Shown one piece after another: positions 1 through 6,164 of a DNA stretch of 7,993 nucleotides. The first letter of the stretch is position 1. Every line of letters starts with the position of its first letter. A program made the position numbers and the translations under genes. The stretch is taken from the NCBI GenBank assembly GCA_019752245.1, contig JAIEMH010000213.1:1-7993 (forward strand), written 5' to 3'. The notes beneath the pieces were generated by a model that was not told where the DNA came from, did no database searches, and worked only from the letters and a program-made list of their open reading frames with translations. The DNA is from Flavobacteriaceae bacterium (GTDB lineage: Bacteria > Bacteroidota > Bacteroidia > Flavobacteriales > Flavobacteriaceae).

Positions 1-1
1 T

Positions 2-631
2 AATTACTATGGTGGCGAACTGGAGTTTAAATTAATGAACATGATGGGCTATGAAACAGTTACATTGGGTAATCACGATTTTGATAACGGAATTGATGGC
101 TTGCTAGCTCAAATGCCAAATGCCAAATTTGATTTTGTTTCATCCAATTATGATTTTAAAAATACGGTTCTCGACGGTCATGTGAAACCTTATAAAATTA
201 CTACTGTTGATGGCGTGAAAATTGGAGTATTTGGACTTGGCGTTGAACTAGAAGGATTGGTTGATAAAAAAAACTATAAAGAAACAGTTTACAATAATCC
301 AATTGAGGTCGCAACCGACATGGCTCGATTATTAAAACAAGAAAAAAAATGTGATTTAGTAATTTGTTTATCACACATTGGTTTTAAATACAAAGAAGAT
401 CCAAATAAAGTATGCGACATTATGCTTGCTAAACAAACAAAAGATATTGATTTAATTATTGGCGGACACACACACACGTTTTTAGACAAGCCAGTAATAG
501 AAAAAAATCTTGACGGAAAAGAAGTACTTATCAATCAAGTAGGATGTTATGGATTAAATCTTGGAAGAATAGATTTTTACATGACTAATGATAAACAAAT
601 TGCAAGTAAAGGAAAATCAATTATTGTTTAG
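2..631 (+). CDS. UshA/5'-nucleotidase-type metallophosphatase, 3' part (5' end outside window)
   Basis: The reading frame is open from the first complete codon of the window (position 2) to a TAG at 629-631, giving 209 visible residues. The in-frame ATG at 35 is internal, because upstream codons NYYGGELEFKL continue the family's usual run into the GNHD motif. Visible metal and phosphate-binding motifs of calcineurin-like metallophosphatases are GNHDFDNG (about visible residues 23-30), SHIG (124-127) and GGHTHT (154-159). The family hydrolyses nucleotides or related phosphate esters with two divalent metals, usually in the periplasm; the substrate here is not known. The protein ends about 50 residues after GGHTHT, so the C-terminal nucleotide-binding domain of full UshA proteins is absent. 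From recall, some Flavobacteria encode that domain as a separate neighbouring gene, which would lie upstream, outside this window. Any signal peptide is also outside. The 3' end overlaps the convergent membrane gene by 15 bp. Confidence 0.9.
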   Translation, partial: NYYGGELEFKLMNMMGYETVTLGNHDFDNGIDGLLAQMPNAKFDFVSSNYDFKNTVLDGHVKPYKITTVDGVKIGVFGLGVELEGLVDKKNYKETVYNNPIEVATDMARLLKQEKKCDLVICLSHIGFKYKEDPNKVCDIMLAKQTKDIDLIIGGHTHTFLDKPVIEKNLDGKEVLINQVGCYGLNLGRIDFYMTNDKQIASKGKSIIV

Positions 632-1303
632 TTTTTCTGATAACAAAATAAACTTGTAAAAAGCAAAAAAGGCTAATATATTTAGTGACATTGCCAATGG
701 ACGAAGGTATGTAGAATGCCAATCTGCCATGTAATACCTTTCAATGTATACTACTAATTGCAAACCTAAAAATAGCAAAACGCTAATTAGTAATAATGAA
801 TTTTGTTTTGTATCATTCATCACATAATTAGAAATTGCAACTCCTCCTAAAACTGCTGCCATTATATTATGAAAAATTATCAAATAATAAGAATTTTCTG
901 GAACATCTGAAGCTGCAAACAAATAGAAAAAAATAAATGCTAATGGTATAGTCGCCAATAAAATAGGAATATAATCTTTTATTTTTACAATTTTAAAAAT
1001 TAGTACTAACAAAAATATTCTATGAATAGTATAAGTAATTACACCATAAAAAAGAGATTTACTTGTGTCTGGTATAAACAAGATATTAGTTAGCAAAGAA
1101 AAAAACATTAATAAATAAAACAATTTGGAAGGCTTTGGAGAACTATAAAAATACAGCACCATTAACAACAAAGGAATTAAAGGCTTTGTAATAAAAATCA
1201 AAGGTTTGTATGAAAAAGCCTCAGCAACTACTTCAATTACTGAATTGATAAAATAAATTATCGTTAATAATTTAACTAAAATAAAACTCTTACTAGTTAC
1301 CAT
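617..1303 (-). CDS. Polytopic membrane protein, diverged YhhN-like paralog (third of three)
   Basis: This is a 228-residue, very hydrophobic protein with about seven or eight predicted membrane segments and no soluble domain. It aligns by eye with the next gene (1360-2058). Shared features include an E-x3-E pair (E24/E28), a TKPLI motif (K40, P41) at the second helix, an N-x2-x-I-F stretch near residue 73, a His-Arg pair (H94, R95), a Gly-Gly pair (153-154), and a closing FYKxxLL. The KPL motif and the spacing of helices recall YhhN/TMEM86 proteins (lysoplasmalogenases), but the Gly-Asp motif of that family is not present, so catalysis is doubtful. The function is unknown. The ATG at 1303 has no Shine-Dalgarno sequence, and the 56-bp AT-only spacer upstream shows no clear promoter or terminator, so it is probably the last gene of the ligA transcript. 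It overlaps the convergent metallophosphatase by 15 bp. Confidence 0.8.
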   Translation of the reverse strand: MVTSKSFILVKLLTIIYFINSVIEVVAEAFSYKPLIFITKPLIPLLLMVLYFYSSPKPSKLFYLLMFFSLLTNILFIPDTSKSLFYGVITYTIHRIFLLVLIFKIVKIKDYIPILLATIPLAFIFFYLFAASDVPENSYYLIIFHNIMAAVLGGVAISNYVMNDTKQNSLLLISVLLFLGLQLVVYIERYYMADWHSTYLRPLAMSLNILAFFAFYKFILLSEKLNNN

Positions 1304-1359
1304 TCAATAAAATTAATCATTCTAAATTAATAAAAAACAAAAAACACAATTTAAATTAA

Positions 1360-2058
1360 CTAATCTTTGTCAATCAAAAGCATATATTTATAAAAAAGAT
1401 ATTGCCCAAAAACGAAAAAAACCATTGATATAGGCTTCAAAAACCGAAGGTCTAAAAAGTAAAATTTAACTCCCAACACAAAGAGATTTATTCCAAAAAA
1501 AAGAGAACTAATCAATAAAAACCTGCTTGATAAATTATTTTTCATAAAATAACTACCCAAAGAAAGTCCTCCAAGTATTGACATTAAAATACATTGCATC
1601 ACAATTAATATAAATTGATTTTTTTGAATAGTATCAAAAATAATGTTTATCAAGCTTAAAAAAAGAAATAAAAATGGTATTATTCCCAATAAAAAAGCAA
1701 CAATACCTATATTTTTTTCTTCTTTAAAAATTTTGATTAAAACTAACAAACGATGAAACATAAACAGCATCGAAGCAACTATCAAAAAATTAACATCGCT
1801 AAACAAGAAAAAAATATTTGCCAACCAATTCAAAAGAAGTGCTACAATATACAAATAAGAGTATCTTTTGGAAGTAACTACATATAACGAAATCAATAGC
1901 GGTATTATTAATGGTTTTGTAAACCAAAGCAAAGTACCATTCATAAAATATTCTGAAATAATTTCAAGAAATGAAATTGAGAAAAATAAAATCTTCAAAA
2001 GTAAAACTGTAGCTTTCTTTTTTTCTAAATATTGATTTATTCCATTTTTAAAAAACAT
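1360..2058 (-). CDS. Polytopic membrane protein, diverged YhhN-like paralog (second of three)
   Basis: This is a 232-residue integral membrane protein with about seven or eight hydrophobic segments. A short basic N-terminal stretch (residues 1-16, with KKK) comes first, consistent with a cytoplasmic N-terminus. It is clearly a paralog of the gene at 617-1303: E32/E36, FTKPLI (K48, P49), LLLNWLANIFF (72-84), HR at 102-103, ILGG (161-164), KPI at 208-210 and FYKYMLL near the end all line up. The KPL helix and overall size fit the YhhN/TMEM86 family, but the Gly-Asp motif expected at the third helix is replaced (Leu-Ala-Asn around residue 80). I therefore call it a diverged member and assign no enzyme activity. 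The ATG at 2058 lies only 3 bp after the stop of the upstream membrane gene, which suggests co-translation. The function remains unknown. Confidence 0.8.
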   Translation of the reverse strand: MFFKNGINQYLEKKKATVLLLKILFFSISFLEIISEYFMNGTLLWFTKPLIIPLLISLYVVTSKRYSYLYIVALLLNWLANIFFLFSDVNFLIVASMLFMFHRLLVLIKIFKEEKNIGIVAFLLGIIPFLFLFLSLINIIFDTIQKNQFILIVMQCILMSILGGLSLGSYFMKNNLSSRFLLISSLFFGINLFVLGVKFYFLDLRFLKPISMVFFVFGQYLFYKYMLLIDKD

Positions 2059-2061
2059 AAC

Positions 2062-2745
2062 TTATTTTTTTAATAAATATTCTTTCTCTTTAAACAAGAC
2101 ATATTTAACAAAGAAAAAATATGAAAAAATTTGGCAAGAAAAATGAATATAATCCAAAACAACTAATTGATTTTGAAAATTAAAAACTATATAAAAAAAA
2201 TCTGAAAGCAAAACACAAATTGCGCTAACCATTGAAAAAATATTAGAAATACTAATATTCCAAATCACATTATAACTTGCTATAACAACCAAAACAATAA
2301 GCGAAAACCCATATATTGCAACTTTTAATTGAACGTTGTTTTCATCAAAAGAAAATAAATTTACAATTGCATTCCAAAAATAAAAGAGAGAAATTGTAAT
2401 AATTAGCAAAGCAACACAATTTAAAAAAATAAATTTAAATTTTTCAATGTTCATGAGCATTAAAAAAATCATTATCAGATTACTTAGAAAAAATGGAGGT
2501 AGTATATAATAAATTTCATTCTCAAAATTCATTAATCCAACCGAATCTCCAATAAAATTAAATAAAAGAAACAAACTCACTAAAACACTAATTTTATTAG
2601 TTTCTATGTAATAATAAAAAAATAAAAACGGAATAATAAGCGGAATTGAAAAAAGCGACAATGTATCCAACTTAAAAACGTCAGCAATTATAGCTAGAAA
2701 ACAACATGTCATATTTGCAAATAATGCAATCTTACTAGTTTTCAT
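2062..2745 (-). CDS. YhhN/TMEM86-family membrane protein (putative lysoplasmalogenase-like)
   Basis: This is a 227-residue polytopic membrane protein with about eight hydrophobic segments. It is the closest of the three tandem membrane proteins to YhhN. The segment FNFIGDSVGLM (residues 62-72, with G66 and D67) matches the family's Gly-Asp helix. PPFFLSNLIMIF (83-94) matches the family's FFLSH-type helix. The late segment with Ser-Asp (S181, D182) matches the family's penultimate helix. The usual Lys-Pro at the second helix is Ile-Pro here (residues 34-35). Characterised relatives hydrolyse the vinyl-ether bond of lysoplasmalogens; aerobic Flavobacteria are not known to me to make plasmalogens, so the substrate is open. 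The ATG at 2745 lies inside the 3' end of ligA (11-bp overlap, different frame), pointing to translational coupling. Family assignment rests on recalled motifs only. Confidence 0.8.
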   Translation of the reverse strand: MKTSKIALFANMTCCFLAIIADVFKLDTLSLFSIPLIIPFLFFYYYIETNKISVLVSLFLLFNFIGDSVGLMNFENEIYYILPPFFLSNLIMIFLMLMNIEKFKFIFLNCVALLIITISLFYFWNAIVNLFSFDENNVQLKVAIYGFSLIVLVVIASYNVIWNISISNIFSMVSAICVLLSDFFYIVFNFQNQLVVLDYIHFSCQIFSYFFFVKYVLFKEKEYLLKK

Positions 2746-4732
2746 TAATCATTTTTATAAAATCATTTTCAGAAATAATTGCTATTCCCAATTGATTTGC
2801 TTTTTCCAGTTTGGCCGGACCCATATTGTCTCCTGCAATAACATAATCTGTTTTGGAAGAAATAGAACTTCCTACTTTGCCTCCATTATCTTCGATGGTT
2901 TTCTTTAAATCGTCACGAGAAAAAATTTCAAAAACACCAGAAACAACAAAGGTTTTACCAACCAATTTACTAGTTGCATTAGGATTAAATTTTTCTATAA
3001 TTTCAAACTGAACTCCAAAACTCTTTAATCGTTCAATGATAATACTATTATTTTGATTTTCGAAGAATTCAATGACACTTTGCGCAATTCGTTCACCAAT
3101 TTCATCAACCAAAATCAAGTCCATTAGCGATGCTTGTCGCAATGCGTCAATATTTTTATAATGCTTCGCTAATTTCTTTGCAACGGTTTCTCCAACATAT
3201 CGAATTCCTAATGCAAATAAAACATTTTCAAAAGGTATTTTTTTAGAATTTTGTACACCTTTTATCAAATTTTCGGCACTTTTTTGAGCCATTCTATCAA
3301 GTGGCAAAATTTGATCCACTGTCAATTCATACAAGTCGGAATAATCTTTTACCAATCCGTTGTTGAAGAGCAAAGCAACTGTTTCACCACCAAGACCTTC
3401 AATATCCATAGCTTTTCTAGAAATATAATGTTGAATCCTACCTATAATTTGTGGAGGACAACCATAGAAATTTGGACAGAAATGATTGGCTTCACCTTCT
3501 TTTCTGGTCAATTCGGTATGACATTCTGGGCAATGTGTAATGTATTTTGTAGGTTCTGCTTGATTTCCTCTTTTGGCAACACCAATAATCTTCGGAATAA
3601 TTTCACCACCTTTTTCAACAAAAACTTCATCGCCTACTCTAATATCTAATTTTTCAATTTGATCGGCATTATGTAATGAAGCTCGTTTTACAATTGTTCC
3701 TGCCAATTGCACCGGTTCTAAATTGGCAACTGGAGTTATCGCTCCTGTTCGTCCAACTTGATAAGAAATCGAGTTTAAAGTTGTAGTAACTTGCTCTGCT
3801 TTAAATTTATAAGCCATTGCCCAACGAGGCGATTTTGCCGTGTAACCTAATTCCTCTTGAAAATGAATATTATTGATTTTCACCACAACTCCATCCGTTT
3901 CATAAGGTAAATCATGGCGGTGCACATCCCAATATTCAATAAACTGAAAAACCTCATCAAGATTATTGGCTAATTTAGATTGCGTAGGTACTTTAAAACC
4001 CCAATTTCTGGCAGTTTCAAGTCCGTCATATTGTGAATTGAAAGGCAAATTATTTCCAGTAATAAAATACAACAAGCAATCTAATGGTCGTTTAGCAACT
4101 TCGGCACTATCTTGTAATTTCAAACTTCCAGAAGCTGTATTTCTTGGATTAGAATAAGGAGTTTCACCAATTTCTATCAAATCCTGATTCATTTTTTCAA
4201 AGCCTTCAAATGGGAGAATAATTTCACCTCGAATGTCAAATTTCGGAGGATAATTTCCTTTTAGCTTAAGCGGAATTGACTTAATTGTTTTTATATTATT
4301 AGTAACCTCATCACCTTGAAAACCATCACCACGAGTTACTGCTTTGCTTAATTTTCCGTTTTCGTAGGTAATAGAAATCGAAGCGCCATCATATTTTAAT
4401 TCGCAAGTATATTGTAACTGAACATTTCCTAAAACCTTTTGAATTTTGACTTCCCAATCTTGCAAATCATCTTTGGAGTAGGAATTGTCTAACGAATACA
4501 TTCTGTTTTCATGAACAATTGTCTTAAAATTCTTGGTAATGGTTCCGCCAACTCGCAACGAAGGAGAACTTTCGTCATAAAATTCAGGATATTTAGCTTC
4601 TAAATCTTGAAGATGTTTTAGTTTTTGATCAAATTCTAAATCGGAAATAGTAGGATTATCCAACACGTAATAGTTGTGGTTGTGCAAGTTAAGCTCCTCA
4701 CGTAAATCCTGAATTGTTTGTTGAATATCCAT
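2735..4732 (-). CDS. ligA: NAD-dependent DNA ligase LigA
   Basis: This is a full-length 665-residue bacterial DNA ligase that seals 3'-OH/5'-phosphate nicks, joining Okazaki fragments and finishing excision repair with NAD+ as cofactor. The N-terminal Ia region contains the HNHNYYVLDNP signature (about 17-27). The adenylation domain carries the catalytic lysine in KYDGAS (K113), with TRGDG at 133-137, and DGVVVK at 280-285. An OB fold follows, with QVGRTG (325-330) and VFVEKGGEIIPK (370-381). The zinc finger has C401, C404, C419 and C425. Helix-hairpin-helix repeats occupy roughly 430-580, and a BRCT domain occupies about 588-665. No key residue is missing. The start at 4732 gives the usual family N-terminus. 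No Shine-Dalgarno is seen, and a T6 tract directly precedes the ATG. It appears to be the first gene of a run with three membrane genes. Confidence 0.98.
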   Translation of the reverse strand: MDIQQTIQDLREELNLHNHNYYVLDNPTISDLEFDQKLKHLQDLEAKYPEFYDESSPSLRVGGTITKNFKTIVHENRMYSLDNSYSKDDLQDWEVKIQKVLGNVQLQYTCELKYDGASISITYENGKLSKAVTRGDGFQGDEVTNNIKTIKSIPLKLKGNYPPKFDIRGEIILPFEGFEKMNQDLIEIGETPYSNPRNTASGSLKLQDSAEVAKRPLDCLLYFITGNNLPFNSQYDGLETARNWGFKVPTQSKLANNLDEVFQFIEYWDVHRHDLPYETDGVVVKINNIHFQEELGYTAKSPRWAMAYKFKAEQVTTTLNSISYQVGRTGAITPVANLEPVQLAGTIVKRASLHNADQIEKLDIRVGDEVFVEKGGEIIPKIIGVAKRGNQAEPTKYITHCPECHTELTRKEGEANHFCPNFYGCPPQIIGRIQHYISRKAMDIEGLGGETVALLFNNGLVKDYSDLYELTVDQILPLDRMAQKSAENLIKGVQNSKKIPFENVLFALGIRYVGETVAKKLAKHYKNIDALRQASLMDLILVDEIGERIAQSVIEFFENQNNSIIIERLKSFGVQFEIIEKFNPNATSKLVGKTFVVSGVFEIFSRDDLKKTIEDNGGKVGSSISSKTDYVIAGDNMGPAKLEKANQLGIAIISENDFIKMINEN

Positions 4733-4781
4733 AAAAAAGAAATGGCTAAATTAGTTCGTTTTGCGTACTAAAATAGCCATT
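4733..4781 (-). terminator. Terminator-like hairpin with T-tract between the 4801-5274 gene and ligA
   Basis: The arms are 4741-4758 and 4764-4781, pairing at 15 of 18 positions (an 8-bp perfect outer stem, aatggcta with tagccatt) around a 5-nt loop. Read on the minus strand, the hairpin is followed by TC and then six T residues (4738-4733), which run directly into the ligA ATG at 4732. This is the architecture of an intrinsic terminator for the upstream minus-strand gene, although the stem is only moderately GC-rich. Because it is also the only leader ligA has, it could instead be a 5'-UTR structure affecting ligA translation. Confidence 0.65.
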
Positions 4782-4800
4782 TATTTTGAAAATTAAAATT

Positions 4801-5274
4801 TTATGATTGCAGAATACTATTTATTTGAATATAAAGTTGTCCATCACTTAAAATAGCTCCTTCAGTAATCAAATTGAAAATTGCCTTATTGCGATCGCCG
4901 TCGTATTCTTTTTTACCAACATGCATTTCTACTGTTTCGGTAAAAAGATTATCGCTTAACCATTGCAAACCGTTTTTAGTCATAAAATCTATCTCAGTAA
5001 CTAAAGATTTAATTACCATAGATTGAATAAATTCTTTTTGACAATGAAAAAGGAAAATATGATTTTTAGAAAAATGCTCAAGAAATTGTGCATTTGTTAA
5101 AACACCTTCCCAAATTAAATCAGAAAAAATATCAAGTTCTTTTTCAGCAACTTCTGGTTTATTCGTTTTAATTTCGTCCCATTCTTTTTTATCAATAGAT
5201 TGTGACGCTAAAAAGTTTGCAAATTCTTGATGCAACGCTTCTAGTTGTTCTTTGGTTAATCTTTTGTATTTCAC
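4801..5274 (-). CDS. Hypothetical soluble protein, possibly DUF6495-like, GTG (or TTG) start
   Basis: This is a protein of about 157 residues beginning MKYKRLTKEQLEALHQEF if GTG at 5274 is the start. A TTG at 5280 would add two residues. No in-frame ATG lies between the upstream stop (5293-5295) and the conserved-looking start. It is acidic, has no membrane segment or signal peptide, and reads as mostly helical. A Trp-Glu-Gly stretch and a Phe/His-rich segment (HFSKNHIFLFH, about 86-96) stand out. I associate this sequence style with a Bacteroidetes family annotated DUF6495, but only from memory. No function can be assigned. It follows the rplI terminator and precedes a hairpin terminator, so it may be a single-gene unit or depend on readthrough from the ribosomal operon. 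No good promoter match was found in its short upstream spacer. Confidence 0.8.
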   Translation of the reverse strand: MKYKRLTKEQLEALHQEFANFLASQSIDKKEWDEIKTNKPEVAEKELDIFSDLIWEGVLTNAQFLEHFSKNHIFLFHCQKEFIQSMVIKSLVTEIDFMTKNGLQWLSDNLFTETVEMHVGKKEYDGDRNKAIFNLITEGAILSDGQLYIQINSILQS

Positions 5275-5306
5275 AGACAATAGTTTATGAGTTTAAAAAA
5301 ATATTT

Positions 5307-5333
5307 AAAAAAAAATCCCGACTTTCATCGGGA
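5307..5333 (-). terminator. Intrinsic terminator of the rpsF-rpsR-rplI operon
   Basis: A 6-bp GC-rich stem (tcccga at 5316-5321 with tcggga at 5328-5333) encloses a 6-nt loop. On the minus strand it is followed by nine T residues (5315-5307). It lies about 25 bp downstream of the rplI stop, the classic Rho-independent layout for ending the ribosomal protein transcript. Confidence 0.9.
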
Positions 5334-5358
5334 CTTTATATTTATAGCAGTTGAGATA

Positions 5359-5799
5359 TTAAACCTCAGCTACAATTTCATAAGGCAATTCAACAACAAC
5401 ATCTCTGTGTAATCTTACAGAAGCTGTGTATTTACCAGTACGTTTTACAACACCGCTAGTAATAAATTTTCTATCAATTGTTTGTCCTGCTTTTTCTAAT
5501 GCTGCAGCGATATCAATATTGGTTACAGAACCAAATAATTTTTCACCACCAGCTTTTGAAGAAATTTTAATTTCTAAAGCTTTAATCGCATCAGCAATTT
5601 TAGTAGCATCAGCAATTACTTTAGCTTCTTTGTGAGCTTTTTGCTTTAGATTTTCAGCTAATACTTTCTTTGCAGAAGGTGTAGCTAATTGAGCAAATCC
5701 TTGTGGAATTAAGAAATTACGACCGTAACCAGCTTTCACTGAAACGATATCATCTTTAAATCCTACGTTTTGAACGTCTTGTTTTAATATAAGTTCCAT
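5359..5799 (-). CDS. rplI: 50S ribosomal protein L9 (bL9)
   Basis: This is a 146-residue bL9, the two-domain protein that binds 23S rRNA near the base of the L1 stalk and helps maintain reading frame. The N-terminal globular domain shows the L9 signature MELILKQDVQNVGFKDDIV followed by VKAGYGRNFLIPQGFA (about 21-36). A long connecting helix rich in Lys and Ala covers about 42-75. The C-terminal domain carries GEKLFGSVTNIDIAAAL (about 85-101). The length is typical. The ATG at 5799 is preceded by AAGGA (5811-5807 on the minus strand) with a 7-nt spacer, an unusually good Shine-Dalgarno match for a Bacteroidetes gene. It is the last gene of the rpsF-rpsR-rplI operon, separated from rpsR by a 65-bp spacer with potential structure, and ended by the terminator at 5307-5333. 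Confidence 0.98.
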   Translation of the reverse strand: MELILKQDVQNVGFKDDIVSVKAGYGRNFLIPQGFAQLATPSAKKVLAENLKQKAHKEAKVIADATKIADAIKALEIKISSKAGGEKLFGSVTNIDIAAALEKAGQTIDRKFITSGVVKRTGKYTASVRLHRDVVVELPYEIVAEV

Positions 5800-5851
5800 G
5801 TTGTTGTCCTTATTATAGAAGTTAGGTTTCCTTTACTGGAAAACCAACAAC
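5800..5851 (-). promoter_or_regulatory. Structured rplI leader: SD-like AAGGA and inverted repeats
   Basis: In the minus-strand RNA, a hairpin can form from 5825-5831 and 5838-5845 (GGUUUUCC with GGAAACC, one bulge, 6-nt loop). It can be extended by GUU/AAC pairs at 5821-5823 and 5846-5848. In addition, a perfect 7-nt inverted repeat joins gttgttg at 5800-5806 (between the SD-like AAGGA and the ATG) with caacaac at 5845-5851. The two pairings partly compete, so the leader could switch between an open and a closed ribosome-binding site. This is read directly from complementarity; regulation is inference. Confidence 0.45.
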
Positions 5852-5864
5852 TGTTGATTTTAAA

Positions 5865-6161
5865 TTATTTTAATAAATCGGCTACATATGGCATTAAAGC
5901 TAAGTGACGCGCTCTTTTTACAGCAACTGACACTTTTCTTTGATACTTCAATGAAGTTCCTGTTAAACGTCTTGGCAAAATTTTACCTTGTTCGTTAACA
6001 AATTTTAATAAGAAATCTGCATCTTTATAATCAATATATTTGATTCCAGATTTTTTGAAACGACAATACTTTTTAGTTTTGTTTGTTTCAATGTTTAAAG
6101 GCGTTAAATATCTAATATCTCCGTCTTTTTTTCCTGAAGCTGATTGTTGTAGTGTTGCCAT
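5865..6161 (-). CDS. rpsR: 30S ribosomal protein S18 (bS18)
   Basis: This is a 98-residue bS18, a small-subunit platform protein that forms a heterodimer with bS6 on 16S rRNA. The S18 core is clear: KKYCRFKKSGIKYIDYKD (about 30-47), FVNEQGKILPRRLTGT (about 54-69) and the basic segment KYQRKVSVAVKRARHLALMPY (about 72-92). It has an N-terminal extension of about 20 residues (MATLQQSASGKKDGD) compared with the roughly 75-residue E. coli protein, a length I regard as usual for Bacteroidetes. In Flavobacterium ribosomes, bS18, bS6 and bS21 are reported to sequester the 16S anti-Shine-Dalgarno sequence, which fits the scarcity of Shine-Dalgarno sequences here. The ATG lies 3 bp after the rpsF stop, so translation is likely coupled. 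Confidence 0.98.
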   Translation of the reverse strand: MATLQQSASGKKDGDIRYLTPLNIETNKTKKYCRFKKSGIKYIDYKDADFLLKFVNEQGKILPRRLTGTSLKYQRKVSVAVKRARHLALMPYVADLLK

Positions 6162-6164
6162 GGG

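Noticed and set aside
289..534. 81-residue minus-strand open frame inside the metallophosphatase
   Set aside because: It lies wholly opposite a motif-rich coding region and shows no recognisable protein features.
1304..1359. AT-only inverted repeat (attaat at 1312-1317 and 1326-1331) as a terminator or promoter
   Set aside because: The stem is six A/T pairs in an AT-rich spacer, with no GC content and no clear promoter elements; chance is likely.
3251..4157. Plus-strand open frames (132 and 63 residues) inside ligA
   Set aside because: They are antisense shadows of a full-length, motif-complete LigA.
5281..5306. Promoter for the 4801-5274 gene
   Set aside because: No TAnnTTTG match with an upstream TTG is found; the -33 position would fall in the rplI terminator.
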